Assembly: GCA_031430575.1 (NCBI GenBank)
Contig: JANPBT010000074.1
Span: forward strand, 1 to 64,000
Length of the DNA stretch: 64,000 bases
DNA from: JANMDS01 sp031430575
GTDB taxonomy: Bacteria > Pseudomonadota > Gammaproteobacteria > Burkholderiales > Casimicrobiaceae
Direction: 5' to 3'
The position numbers and the translations under genes are program-made. Shown piece after piece: positions 16,833-26,246 of this stretch. Every line of letters starts with the position of its first letter. The first letter of the stretch is position 1. The notes beneath the pieces are model-generated. The model did no database searches. It saw only the letters and a program-made list of their open reading frames with translations, and had not been told where the DNA came from.

Positions 16833-17606
16833 GTGGGCCTATTTTCAAGCGCAACGTCCAAGCCGCACGCGGGAAAGACGCCCGCACCTATTCATATCGC
16901 GATTATCATGGATGGTAATGGTCGCTGGGCAAAACGGCGCATGATGCCACGGGTCGCGGGGCACAAACGCGGGGTTGAAGTCGTGCGCGAAATGGTGCGC
17001 GCATGTGCCGAGCGCGGTGCGCAGTACTTGACGCTGTTTGCGTTCTCAAGTGAGAATTGGCGTCGCCCTGAGGAGGAAGTCTCTTTCCTCATGGGTCTAT
17101 TCAAAATTGCGCTTGTGCGCGAAGTTGATGAATTGCATCGCAACGGTATTCGGCTGCGGATCGCTGGCGATTTGACCGGGCTACCAAGCGAGATTGCACT
17201 CGCTGTTCATGAGGCCGAAGCCCGTACGAAAGATAACGCAACCTTTACGCTAACGCTCTGCGTGAACTACGGTGGGCGATGGGATGTCGCGCAAGCCATG
17301 CGCAAACTGATCGCTGCGCAGCCTGAAATTGCGCCGCAGGTACAGCCCGATGATTTAGAGCCTTATCTTGCGCTCGCGCATGCTCCCGAACCCGATCTCT
17401 TCATTCGCACCGGCGGCGAGCAGCGTATCTCCAATTTCTTGCTCTGGCAATTGGCTTATACCGAGCTTTATTTCACCGATACGCTCTGGCCCGATTTCAA
17501 TACCGCAGAGCTTGAAAAATCACTAAATTGGTTCGCCCAACGAGAGCGCCGTTTCGGGCGTACGAGCGAGCAGGTCGCGGCGCAGACCGCCGCGAGCGAC
17601 GCCTAA
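16833..17606 (+). CDS. uppS: Undecaprenyl diphosphate synthase (cis-prenyltransferase)
   Basis: Builds the C55 carrier lipid for peptidoglycan and O-antigen. The 257-aa protein has HIAIIMDGNGRWAKRR with the catalytic Asp (about residue 26), FAFSSENWRRP, and LFIRTGGEQRISNFLLWQ. The start is GTG 16833. A one-mismatch repeat copy at 17329-17339 is read IAPQV. The gene ends immediately before the cdsA ATG. Confidence 0.97.
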   Translation: MGLFSSATSKPHAGKTPAPIHIAIIMDGNGRWAKRRMMPRVAGHKRGVEVVREMVRACAERGAQYLTLFAFSSENWRRPEEEVSFLMGLFKIALVREVDELHRNGIRLRIAGDLTGLPSEIALAVHEAEARTKDNATFTLTLCVNYGGRWDVAQAMRKLIAAQPEIAPQVQPDDLEPYLALAHAPEPDLFIRTGGEQRISNFLLWQLAYTELYFTDTLWPDFNTAELEKSLNWFAQRERRFGRTSEQVAAQTAASDA

Positions 17607-18407
17607 ATGCTTGGGCAACGCGTCGTCACTGCGCTGCTGCTACTCGCGGTTTTGGCAGCCGTATTGCTAAGCGGCAGCCGTTGGGCGTTTTTGATTACGG
17701 TCATCGTTGTTTGTGCGTTTGCGGTGCGAGAGTGGCTTGCGCTGACGATCACCCCACGTGGCTGGAAGCTACTCTTGATAGGTCTTCTCATTTTTAATGT
17801 CGCATTTTTGCTGACGCGTGAGTTCGATACAAAACAGCAATTACTCAAAATTGATGAGGTTGCATTCGGGTCCGCGCTTTGGATATTGATTGCATTTACT
17901 TTTTTGCGCTCAAGCGTTGTGCTGCGCAATACGCCGTGGCTAGCCTGTCTATACGGACTTGTGCTGATCAAAGGGTTCGGGTATGGGCTCATCGCGCTCC
18001 ATGCGCGCTCGCTCACCTTGCTCTTGCTTGTGATCTCCATCCCGATCATCGCTGACACTGCCGCTTACTTCGTCGGGCGCAGGTTTGGCAAGCGCAAACT
18101 TGCGCCGCAGGTATCGCCGGGTAAAACGGTTGAGGGCGCAATCGGCGGCTTGGCCGCCGTCACGCTGACGCACGGTGCGTGGGTCATCCATGCCGGATGG
18201 CACTGGTGGTGGATACTGATATTTGTTTTTTTAGCGATGATGTCGATTGTCGGCGATTTGTTTGAATCGTTGTTAAAGCGGCAGGCGGGCGTCAAAGATT
18301 CATCTAATTTATTGCCGGGGCATGGCGGCATGCTTGATCGTATTGATGCCCAACTGCCTGTTGTGCCATTGGCCGCATTAGCATTTTCAACGCTTCCGTT
18401 AATGTAG
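17607..18407 (+). CDS. cdsA: Phosphatidate cytidylyltransferase
   Basis: Inner-membrane enzyme that makes CDP-diacylglycerol for phospholipid synthesis. The 266-aa protein has several hydrophobic helices and the family signature near the C-terminus, where SPGKTVEGAIGG is followed by SIVGDLFESLLKRQAGVKDSS. A one-mismatch repeat copy (18100-18110) encodes LAPQV right inside this signature, where other CdsA proteins already have a similar sequence. ATG 17607 directly follows uppS. Confidence 0.95.
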   Translation: MLGQRVVTALLLLAVLAAVLLSGSRWAFLITVIVVCAFAVREWLALTITPRGWKLLLIGLLIFNVAFLLTREFDTKQQLLKIDEVAFGSALWILIAFTFLRSSVVLRNTPWLACLYGLVLIKGFGYGLIALHARSLTLLLLVISIPIIADTAAYFVGRRFGKRKLAPQVSPGKTVEGAIGGLAAVTLTHGAWVIHAGWHWWWILIFVFLAMMSIVGDLFESLLKRQAGVKDSSNLLPGHGGMLDRIDAQLPVVPLAALAFSTLPLM

Positions 18408-18413
18408 TTCCAG

Positions 18414-19604
18414 ATGACCACACGCTATCTCACCCTTCTCGGCGCTACCGGCTCAATCGGCGTGAGCACGCTCGATGTCGTTGCCCGCCATCCACAGCGC
18501 TTCGCCGTGCACGCATTGACGGCTCATTCGCAGTGGCAGCTTTTAGGGGAGCAGTGCGTGCAGTTTCGCCCGATGCACGCTGTCGTGGGCGATCCAAAAT
18601 ATGTTGCACCTCTAGTTGAATACCTGCGGCGCAATTCCTGCGGCACGCAAGTCCACGCGGGTGTTGATGCGCTTTGCGCAGTGGCGGGCGATCCTGCAGC
18701 AGATACCGTGGTCGCGGGCATCGTCGGCGCGGCTGGACTATTGCCGACGATGACTGCCGCGGCTACAGGTAAGCGCATTTTGTTGGCAAATAAAGAAGTG
18801 CTCGTGTGTGCCGGGCAACTTTTCATGCGTACCGCGCGTGAATCAGGAGCGGTCATACTTCCGCTTGACAGTGAGCACAACGCGATCTTTCAATGCCTTC
18901 CGATTAAAGACGACGGTAAGATGAATATCGCAGGCAAGGGTGTCAAGCGATTTGTGATCACAGCGTCCGGCGGTCCTTTCCTTGAGACCGCGCTCGATCA
19001 ACTCGCGCTTGTCACGCCTGCGCAGGCCGTCAAGCATCCCAATTGGGAAATGGGCCGCAAAATTTCGGTGGATTCCGCTACGATGATGAATAAGGGGCTG
19101 GAAGTCATTGAAGCCCACTGGCTTTTTGATATACCTGCGGCGCAGATTGATGTCGTTATTCATCCGCAAAGCATCATTCATTCGATGGTGGAGTATGTCG
19201 ACGGATCGACCCTCGCGCAATTAGGCACACCCGACATGCGTACGCCAATTGCCAATGCCTTAGCATGGCCTGAGCGCATCGTTTCGGGCAGCGAAGCCGT
19301 GAATTGGCTGTCGGCCCCCAAATTAGAGTTTCGAGCGGCAGATTTACAGCGATTCCCGTGCCTCGATTTGGCCCTCGCCGCTTTACGTGAAGGTGAAAGT
19401 GCACCAGCAATATTGAACGCTGCCAATGAAATCGCGGTCGAAGCGTTCTTGAATAACAAAATCAAATTTACCGATATTGCCCGTGTCGTTGAGACTGTGC
19501 TAGGCCGATGCCCGCGCGGTGCGGTCGATATGCTCGATGAAGTGATGGCAATTGATGCCAACGCGCGCGCGATTGCGCAGGAGTCAATATGGAAGTTGCA
19601 CTAA
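18414..19604 (+). CDS. dxr: 1-deoxy-D-xylulose 5-phosphate reductoisomerase
   Basis: Second step of the MEP isoprenoid pathway, NADPH- and divalent-metal-dependent. Visible: GATGSIGVSTLDV nucleotide-binding turn, LLANKEVLV, PLDSEHNAIFQ metal site, ASGGPF, and NWEMGRKISVDSATMMNKGLE. 396 aa. Two repeat copies: 18624-18634 (one mismatch, the only copy read as YLRRN) and 19135-19145 (IPAAQI just before the conserved HPQSIIHSMVEY). It overlaps rseP by 16 nt. Confidence 0.97.
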   Translation: MTTRYLTLLGATGSIGVSTLDVVARHPQRFAVHALTAHSQWQLLGEQCVQFRPMHAVVGDPKYVAPLVEYLRRNSCGTQVHAGVDALCAVAGDPAADTVVAGIVGAAGLLPTMTAAATGKRILLANKEVLVCAGQLFMRTARESGAVILPLDSEHNAIFQCLPIKDDGKMNIAGKGVKRFVITASGGPFLETALDQLALVTPAQAVKHPNWEMGRKISVDSATMMNKGLEVIEAHWLFDIPAAQIDVVIHPQSIIHSMVEYVDGSTLAQLGTPDMRTPIANALAWPERIVSGSEAVNWLSAPKLEFRAADLQRFPCLDLALAALREGESAPAILNAANEIAVEAFLNNKIKFTDIARVVETVLGRCPRGAVDMLDEVMAIDANARAIAQESIWKLH

Positions 19605-20944
19605 AGCTCATTGGATTTCTCGCCACAATTGCGATTGTGGTGACTTGGCACGAGCTCGGCCATTATTGGGCCGCAAAGTGGGCGGGCGTGAAAGTGCTTC
19701 GGTTTTCGCTTGGGTTTGGCAATATCCTTAAACGCTGGCATCGCGGCTCAGATCGCGAGGAGTGGGCGTTGTCCGCAATTCCACTCGGTGGTTACGTAAA
19801 AATGCTCGACGAACGCGAGGGCAACGTACCGGAGCAGGACCGCGCGCGCGCTTTTAATCGCGCCACATTAACAAAGCGTAGCATTATCGTAGCCGCTGGG
19901 CCGTTCGCAAATTTTGTGCTTGCGATTGCATTGTTGACTGCGATCAATATGTCGGGTGTTTTCGAGACGCGCGCAGTGCTCGAAGCGCCTGCCGTCGGTA
20001 GCGCCGCTGAGAAAGCAGGCATTCGTCTCGGCGATGAAATTGAAATTGTCAACGGCGAAGCGGTCGCGACTTGGAACGATGCCCGTTGGCAACTGCTGGT
20101 GAGCGCGGGAGACCCGGTCAGCGTGACTGTGCGCGATGCGCGGGGCAAGCTGCATGAAGCGCAACTCACGATTCCAGCGCCCGCGGGTGACGATCAGGGC
20201 GATCCGGTGCAGTTAACCGGGATTGCGTTACTCAATCCGATGCTGCCGGTGATTGGCGGTGTATCTGAAAATGGCGTCGCGGCTAAAGCGGGGTTGCGTG
20301 AAGGCGACAAAATCGCGCGCATCGGTGGGCTTGCCATCGAGCGCTGGGCGGACATCACGCGGGCGCTGGCCTCATCTGCCAACAAACGGGTCGAAGTTGT
20401 GTACACCCGCGCCGGCAATGAGCAGACGGTTTCGGTCATACCTGCGGCGCAGATTCGCGATGGAAAAGAGGTTGGTTTACTTGGTATTCGCGGTCAAGTC
20501 GATCCAGCGATGATCGAGAAAACCCGCCGCATCGTGCACTATGGCCCGGTAGATGCGCTCTCGCGTGCGGCGTCGCGCACATGGGATTTATCGGTCTTCA
20601 CACTCAAAATCATGGGCAAAATGCTCACTGGGCAAGCATCCGTTAAAAATATTTCAGGCCCCGTAGCGATGGCCGACTACGCCGGTCAATCCCTGCAAAG
20701 CGGGCTGACCGGCTTCGTCGGCTTTTTAGCGCTCATTTCGATCAGTATCGGTGTTCTTAACTTGCTTCCTATACCCATGCTAGATGGGGGGCATTTGCTG
20801 TATCATGCTGTCGAAGCTGTAAGCGGTCAACCCCCATCGATCAAGATGCTAGAGTGGGGGCAGCGGATTGGCGTGACGTTCGTTGTTGGCTTGATGTGTC
20901 TCGCGTTTTTCAACGACATTACTCGTTATTTCATCGGAAGATAA
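19589..20944 (+). CDS. rseP: RIP zinc metalloprotease RseP
   Basis: Site-2 protease of the inner membrane that cleaves anti-sigma-E and remnant signal peptides. HELGH is at residues 21-25, two PDZ domains lie at about 110-190 and 215-290, and the second metal motif LPIPMLDGGHL is near 390. 451 aa with the usual membrane segments. A repeat copy at 20442-20452 is read IPAAQI between the second PDZ and the following helices. The gene leads into bamA with only two bases between. Confidence 0.96.
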   Translation: MEVALKLIGFLATIAIVVTWHELGHYWAAKWAGVKVLRFSLGFGNILKRWHRGSDREEWALSAIPLGGYVKMLDEREGNVPEQDRARAFNRATLTKRSIIVAAGPFANFVLAIALLTAINMSGVFETRAVLEAPAVGSAAEKAGIRLGDEIEIVNGEAVATWNDARWQLLVSAGDPVSVTVRDARGKLHEAQLTIPAPAGDDQGDPVQLTGIALLNPMLPVIGGVSENGVAAKAGLREGDKIARIGGLAIERWADITRALASSANKRVEVVYTRAGNEQTVSVIPAAQIRDGKEVGLLGIRGQVDPAMIEKTRRIVHYGPVDALSRAASRTWDLSVFTLKIMGKMLTGQASVKNISGPVAMADYAGQSLQSGLTGFVGFLALISISIGVLNLLPIPMLDGGHLLYHAVEAVSGQPPSIKMLEWGQRIGVTFVVGLMCLAFFNDITRYFIGR

Positions 20945-20946
20945 CC

Positions 20947-23286
20947 TTGCCCTTTTTCGCATTTGCTAAACGCCCCCTTGCAATTGTTGCGCTCGCACTC
21001 GCATCGATTTCTGCCGCACCATGGACCGCTGCTCAAACCGTATCGGCTGGTTTCGAGCCATTCGTCATCCGAGACATTCGCGTTGAAGGCGCGCAGCGCA
21101 CCGAGCCCGGCACTATCTTTAGTTATTTACCCGTAAAAGTCGGCGAACGCATCGACGCTGATATCGCGTCCGCTGCGATTAAATCGTTGTTTGCCACTGG
21201 TTTTTTTAGAGATGTACGCATTGAAGCCATTGGCGATACGTTGGTAATTTCAGTGGTTGAACGGCCGACGATTAGCGCACTCGCCATTTCAGGTGCAAAA
21301 GAAATTGATGGCGATACGCTTAAAAAAGCTCTTCGCGATAACGGCTTAGCAGAAGGGCGCATCTTTGATCGCGCCGTACTTGAAAAAGCCGAGCAAGAGC
21401 TCAAAAAGCAATATGTGTCCCGCGGTCGCTACAACCTTGAGGTCACTACGACCGTTACGCCCTTAGAGCGAAATCGCGTGAGCATCACCATCGCGGTCGT
21501 TGAAGGTGAAGTTTCAAAAGTGCGCGGAATCAATATCGTAGGTACGCAAGCTTTTCGTGAAAAAGATCTCATCGACGAAATGCAAATTACCACGCCGGGA
21601 TGGTTTACCTGGTACACGAAATCCGATCAATATTCGCGCCAGAAATTGCAAGGCGATCTCGAGGCGTTACGATCCTTCTATACCAATCGCGGGTATCTAG
21701 AATTTAACGTCGATTCGACGCAAGTCGCGATTTCGCCCGAGCGTGAAGATGTTTTCATCACGCTCAATATTACCGAAGGGCCGCAATATAAAGTCTCAGA
21801 CATTCGGCTCTCTGGCGATATGCTTGTGCCCGAGGCGGAATTGCGCAGCGCGATTTCGCTAAATCGCGGTGATATTTTTAATCGGCAGCGGCTCTCCGAG
21901 TCAGCAAAGCGGATGTCAGATCGCCTTGGCGTTGAGGGTTACGCCTACGCCTCGGTCAATGCAATTCCCGAGATTGATAAAACCAACCGTACCGTGGGCT
22001 TCACATACTATGTCGATCCAGGCCGCCGTGTCTATGTGCGCCGGGTCAATGTCGTCGGTAATTCCCGCACCCGCGACGAAGTCATCCGCCGTGAGCTGCG
22101 TCAGTTAGAAGCCTCTTGGTATAACTTTGCGCAGGTTGAGCGCTCCAAGTCGCGTATCAATCGGCTCGACTTTTTCTCATCTGTAAACGTTGAAACGATT
22201 CCAGTTGCTGGGCAGCAAGATCTCGTAGATCTTGAAGTGCAAGTCGTTGAAAAATCAACGGGTGATATCCGCGCTGGCGTGGGCTACTCCAGTGGTGACG
22301 GATTGCAATTGCAAGGTTCGTTCTCGCACACCAATGCCTTTGGCTCCGGTAACGCGATGGCGCTCCAGGTCAATTCCAGTAAAGTCAATCGAGTCTATTC
22401 GCTTTCGTGGACCAACCCTTACTTCAGCGCTGATGGGGTGAGCTTGGGCTTCGATATTTTTCAGCGTAATTACGACGCAACGAGCACCACCATTGGTGCG
22501 TATAAGTCTGCCACCAAAGGCGCGGGCGTGCGCTTTGGCGTACCCGTGTCTGAGACCGATACGGTTAACTTCGGGCTGCGCGCAGAGCGTACAGACCTTG
22601 GCTTACTGGTCGATAGCCCAGCGCGCTACTTAGATTACGTCAATACCTTTGGCCGCAAGACCGATAGCGTAGTCGGCACGATTGGCTGGGCGCGCGATAC
22701 CCGCGATAGCGCAACTTACCCAACGAGTGGCTGGCTCGCTAGCGTGCTCGCTGAAGTTGGCGTGCCCGGTACTGATTTGAAGTATTACAAAACCAGCGTC
22801 CAGGGGCAATATTTTCAGCCGATTTTGGGCTCGAAACTCATTTTCGCCCTGAATGGCGAAGTGGGCTATGCCAATGGCTATAGCGGAAAGCCGTTGCCGT
22901 TCTTTAAAAATTACTACGCAGGTGGCGTGGGCTCCGTGCGTGGCTTCGAAGCAAACTCACTGGGGCCGCGCGCGCTAAATCCACTTTCTGGCGCCAACGA
23001 ATACTTGGGAGGTAGCCAAAAATTTGTGATGAACGCTGAAATTTTGTTTCCCTTGCCCGGTACGAAAGAAGATCGATCCATTCGCGGTGCAGTCTTTCTC
23101 GATGCCGGCTTGATTCGCGACAAGGGTGTGACCAGCGACTTCGAGACCCTGCGTGCATCGGTCGGCGCCGCGCTCTCATGGACTTCGCCAGTTGGTCCGC
23201 TACGCTTCAGCTTGGGCTACCCAATTAAGAAAAAAGACGGCGATAAACTGCAGCGGTTCCAATTCCAGGTGGGGACTTCATTCTGA
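20947..23286 (+). CDS. bamA: Outer membrane protein assembly factor BamA
   Basis: Core of the BAM complex that inserts beta-barrel proteins. The TTG start at 20947, 2 nt after rseP and preceded by GGAAG, gives a clean signal peptide (cleavage after WTAAQ or nearby) and 779 aa. Five POTRA repeats (about 35-430) are followed by a 16-strand barrel with GGVGSVRGFE, and the C-terminus ends FQFQVGTSF, the BAM recognition pattern with a terminal Phe. No repeat copy lies in the gene. Its stop overlaps the skp start by one base. Confidence 0.96.
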   Translation: MPFFAFAKRPLAIVALALASISAAPWTAAQTVSAGFEPFVIRDIRVEGAQRTEPGTIFSYLPVKVGERIDADIASAAIKSLFATGFFRDVRIEAIGDTLVISVVERPTISALAISGAKEIDGDTLKKALRDNGLAEGRIFDRAVLEKAEQELKKQYVSRGRYNLEVTTTVTPLERNRVSITIAVVEGEVSKVRGINIVGTQAFREKDLIDEMQITTPGWFTWYTKSDQYSRQKLQGDLEALRSFYTNRGYLEFNVDSTQVAISPEREDVFITLNITEGPQYKVSDIRLSGDMLVPEAELRSAISLNRGDIFNRQRLSESAKRMSDRLGVEGYAYASVNAIPEIDKTNRTVGFTYYVDPGRRVYVRRVNVVGNSRTRDEVIRRELRQLEASWYNFAQVERSKSRINRLDFFSSVNVETIPVAGQQDLVDLEVQVVEKSTGDIRAGVGYSSGDGLQLQGSFSHTNAFGSGNAMALQVNSSKVNRVYSLSWTNPYFSADGVSLGFDIFQRNYDATSTTIGAYKSATKGAGVRFGVPVSETDTVNFGLRAERTDLGLLVDSPARYLDYVNTFGRKTDSVVGTIGWARDTRDSATYPTSGWLASVLAEVGVPGTDLKYYKTSVQGQYFQPILGSKLIFALNGEVGYANGYSGKPLPFFKNYYAGGVGSVRGFEANSLGPRALNPLSGANEYLGGSQKFVMNAEILFPLPGTKEDRSIRGAVFLDAGLIRDKGVTSDFETLRASVGAALSWTSPVGPLRFSLGYPIKKKDGDKLQRFQFQVGTSF

Positions 23287-23813
23287 TGCAGTCACTCAAG
23301 CATCTTATCAGCGCTGCTGGTCTTGCGATGTTAGCCGCACTCTCGAGTGGCTGCCTTTCGTTGGCGACCGCGCAGAGCGATATCAAAATCGGATTTGTGC
23401 ACAATGAAAAGTTGCTGCGCGAAAGCCCTGCAGCGCTTAAAGTGGCGCGCAAAATTGATGCCGATTTTCAAAAGCGCCGTGCCGACGTTAAGGGCATGTC
23501 TGATCGCATCGCTGAGATTCAAAAGCAAATTGATAAAAATGGTTTAACGATGCCCGATGCTGAGCGGCGGGTTAAAGATCGCGAGATTGCCGCGCTTTCG
23601 CGCGATTTCCAGCGCATGCAGCGAGAGTTGCAAGAAGATTTAGACTTACGCACCAATGAAGAATTGCGAAATCTGGCTGATCGCGCTAATAAAATTTTGC
23701 GCCGTATTGCTGAGGCTGAGAAGTTTGACTTGATCGTTCAGCAGGAAGCGGTAGTCTATATTTCGCCACGCATCGATCTGACCGATCGCATCATCAAGGA
23801 AATGGGCGAGTAA
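23286..23813 (+). CDS. skp: Periplasmic chaperone Skp (OmpH family)
   Basis: Trimeric holdase that carries unfolded outer membrane proteins to BamA. The 175-aa protein has a signal peptide with a possible lipobox-like LSSGC and cleavage near ATAQS, the start DIKIGFVHNEKLLRESPA, a long coiled-coil middle (about 55-140) rich in Lys, Arg and Glu, and the C-terminal IVQQEAVVYISPRIDLTDRII. It is directly coupled to bamA. Confidence 0.93.
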   Translation: MQSLKHLISAAGLAMLAALSSGCLSLATAQSDIKIGFVHNEKLLRESPAALKVARKIDADFQKRRADVKGMSDRIAEIQKQIDKNGLTMPDAERRVKDREIAALSRDFQRMQRELQEDLDLRTNEELRNLADRANKILRRIAEAEKFDLIVQQEAVVYISPRIDLTDRIIKEMGE

Positions 23814-23874
23814 GCATTGCCGCTCGCGCGCAAACGCCAGTGCAAATGCAAGTGTTCCCCGCGTCAAAGCCCTA

Positions 23875-24861
23875 ATGCCAACAAACCTTTCCCTTTCAGC
23901 GCTAGCCCACATCTGCGGTGGAGCGGTTTATGGATCGTCTGATCCGCTGATTTCGTGCGTCGCGAGTGCTGAAAAAGCGGGTGCAAATGCAATTACGTTT
24001 GCCGTAGATTCTCGACGCGCCGCAGCACTGCTCGGTACCGCGGCCAATGCAGTTATCGCGCGTGAAGTCGATATTGCATTGACCGGAATTGAGTGCGGGA
24101 TCGTGCATCCAGACCCCTACTTCGCTTATGCCAAGATTGCGCAAGCATTCGCGCCGCGCGCGCGCGCTAATCCCGGAATTCATCCAAGCGCGGTCGTCGA
24201 GCCTAGTGCGCAAGTCGATCCCACGGCTGAGATTGGACCGCTCGTCTATATTGCGCCGCAGGTACGCATCAGTGCAGGTGTTCGCGTCCATGCTGGCGCG
24301 CGCATCGGGCGTAGCGCCTCGGTTGGTGAGGGTACTGAGCTTTTTCCTAACGTCGTCATGTATCCCGCGACCCATCTCGGCGCGCGCTGTATCGTGCATG
24401 CGGGAGTAGTCATTGGCGCTGATGGCTTTGGTTTTGCGCCGCATCAAGGAACGTGGGAAAAAATCCCGCAAACCGGTGGCGTGCGGATCGGTGATGATGT
24501 TGAGATCGGTGCCAATACCGCAATTGATCGCGGCGCGATGGACGATACCGTCATCGGCGACGGCGTAAAGATGGACAACCAAATCCAAATCGGTCATAAC
24601 TGCCACATCGGCGACCATACCGTGATTGCCGGGTGCGTTGGCGTCGCAGGCAGCACGATCATCGGTAAGCGTTGCATGATCGGAGGAGCGGCGATGATTT
24701 CCGGGCATATCAAAATAGCCGATGGCGTTGTGATCTCCGGCGGCACGTTTGTGTCCGACGATATTAGCGAATCAGGGCGCTATACCGGCGTGTTTCCAAC
24801 CGTCGCCCATCGCGCGTGGCTCAAGATGGCGGCACGCGTGCGTAAGTTAAGCAAAGCGTAG
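23875..24861 (+). CDS. lpxD: UDP-3-O-(3-hydroxyacyl)glucosamine N-acyltransferase
   Basis: Third step of lipid A synthesis. The 328-aa protein has the N-terminal uridine-binding domain (1-100) and a left-handed beta-helix of hexapeptide repeats (about 105-300), with the catalytic-His region QIQIGHNCHIGDHT. The one-mismatch repeat at 24251-24261 is read IAPQV inside a hexapeptide coil, where it fits the spacing. It sits in the canonical skp-lpxD-fabZ-lpxA-lpxB order. Confidence 0.97.
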   Translation: MPTNLSLSALAHICGGAVYGSSDPLISCVASAEKAGANAITFAVDSRRAAALLGTAANAVIAREVDIALTGIECGIVHPDPYFAYAKIAQAFAPRARANPGIHPSAVVEPSAQVDPTAEIGPLVYIAPQVRISAGVRVHAGARIGRSASVGEGTELFPNVVMYPATHLGARCIVHAGVVIGADGFGFAPHQGTWEKIPQTGGVRIGDDVEIGANTAIDRGAMDDTVIGDGVKMDNQIQIGHNCHIGDHTVIAGCVGVAGSTIIGKRCMIGGAAMISGHIKIADGVVISGGTFVSDDISESGRYTGVFPTVAHRAWLKMAARVRKLSKA

Positions 24862-24904
24862 ATTTCCGCTTATCGCGCCCTACCGGCGGCGACGTTTTGA
24901 GCCT

Positions 24905-24922
24905 AAATCTGCGCCGCAGGTA
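24905..24922 (-). repeat. Dispersed repeat copy between lpxD and fabZ
   Basis: Exact core CTGCGCCGCAG at 24909-24919 flanked by AAAT and GTA, in the 157-nt gap. The TTTTGAGCCT just before it resembles the flank of the copy at 52764. Confidence 0.85.
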
Positions 24923-25018
24923 CGAAGGTAATCGTGTTGAGTGGGCATTTTTTGCGTCACCAAATCGGCGTAAGTTCAACAGATCATCCAATCCGCGCTG
25001 AGGTCTTAAAATACCGAC

Positions 25019-25456
25019 ATGGATACCCTCGAAATTCTAAAACGACTCCCGCATCGCTACCCATTCTTGCTCGTTGATCGCGTGCTCTCGATTGAGCCAA
25101 AAAAGCGTATTGAAGCACTCAAAAATGTTTCGATCAATGAGCCTTACTTTCAAGGGCATTTTCCAGGCTTCCCGGTGATGCCTGGCGTGCTTATCATCGA
25201 AGCGCTGGCGCAAGCGTCGGGGCTATTAGCGTTAGCGTCGTTGGGTGAGCCGCCCTCTGACCAGATGATTATTTATTTTGCGGGGATCGATGAGTGCCGC
25301 TTCAAGCGCCCCGTGACCGCTGGAGATCAACTGATTTTGAAAGCAGAATTGCTCGCACAAAAGCGCATGATCGGCAAATTTTCGTGCCAAGCATTTGTGG
25401 ATGGCGAGCTCGTTGCGGAAGCAAAATTAATGGCCGCACTGCGCGAGAAGCCCTAA
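25019..25456 (+). CDS. fabZ: 3-hydroxyacyl-ACP dehydratase FabZ
   Basis: Dehydrates 3-hydroxyacyl-ACP in fatty acid elongation and competes with LpxA for the same substrate pool. The hot-dog-fold signature is clear: LPHRYPFLLVDRVL, GHFPGFPVMPGVLIIEALAQASG with catalytic His and Glu, and the C-terminal segment FSCQAFVDGELVAEAKLM. 145 aa, ATG 25019. Confidence 0.98.
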   Translation: MDTLEILKRLPHRYPFLLVDRVLSIEPKKRIEALKNVSINEPYFQGHFPGFPVMPGVLIIEALAQASGLLALASLGEPPSDQMIIYFAGIDECRFKRPVTAGDQLILKAELLAQKRMIGKFSCQAFVDGELVAEAKLMAALREKP

Positions 25457-25469
25457 AGGAACGCGCGTT

Positions 25470-26246
25470 ATGGCAAACATTCATCCGTCGGCAGTCATTG
25501 ATTCGCGCGCCCAAATTGCGCCAGACGTAACGGTCGGCGCATTCTGCGTCATCGGCCCGCACGTGCAGATCGGCGCGGGCTCTACGCTTGCGAGCCATGT
25601 CGTGATTGATGGCCATACGACCATTGGTGCGCGCAATACCTTTGCCCCGTTTTCCTCCATCGGCGGTAGCCCGCAAGATAAGAAGTATGCCGGCGAGCCG
25701 ACGCGCCTTGAAATTGGCGACGACAATACGATCCGCGAATATGTCACCATTCACACCGGCACCGCGCAAGATGCGGGCGTAACCCGCGTAGGCTCCGATA
25801 ATTGGATCATGGCCTATTGCCACATCGCCCACGACTGCGTGGTTGGAGATCACACCATCTTCGCCAGTAATGCGCAGATTGCGGGCCACGTCAATATTCA
25901 AGATTGGGCCATCTTAGGAGGCATGTGTGGCGTGCATCAATTTTGCCGCGTTGGTGCGCACGCGATGGTCGGCGCAGGCGTTATCGTCACCCAAGACGTC
26001 GCGACGTATTGCATGGCTGCCGGTACGCCACCTTCAACGATTGGCATTAATAGCGAAGGCTTAAAGCGGCGCGGTTTTTCAACCGAAGCCATTGCCGCGA
26101 TTAAGCGGGCTTACAAAATTATTTTTAGAGACGGCCACACCTTAGATGCCGCAAAAGCAGAAATTGCGCCGCAGGTATCGACCACCCCAGAACTCGCAGC
26201 GCTCTTTGATTTCATCTCAGCGAAAGGGCGTGGTCTGATTCGATGA
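25470..26246 (+). CDS. lpxA: UDP-N-acetylglucosamine acyltransferase
   Basis: First step of lipid A synthesis. The 258-aa protein is mostly left-handed beta-helix with hexapeptide repeats; CHIAHDCVVGDH holds the catalytic His (about residue 120), and a C-terminal helical domain follows. A one-mismatch repeat copy at 26164-26174 is read IAPQV near the C-terminus. The stop overlaps the lpxB start (ATGA). Confidence 0.98.
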   Translation: MANIHPSAVIDSRAQIAPDVTVGAFCVIGPHVQIGAGSTLASHVVIDGHTTIGARNTFAPFSSIGGSPQDKKYAGEPTRLEIGDDNTIREYVTIHTGTAQDAGVTRVGSDNWIMAYCHIAHDCVVGDHTIFASNAQIAGHVNIQDWAILGGMCGVHQFCRVGAHAMVGAGVIVTQDVATYCMAAGTPPSTIGINSEGLKRRGFSTEAIAAIKRAYKIIFRDGHTLDAAKAEIAPQVSTTPELAALFDFISAKGRGLIR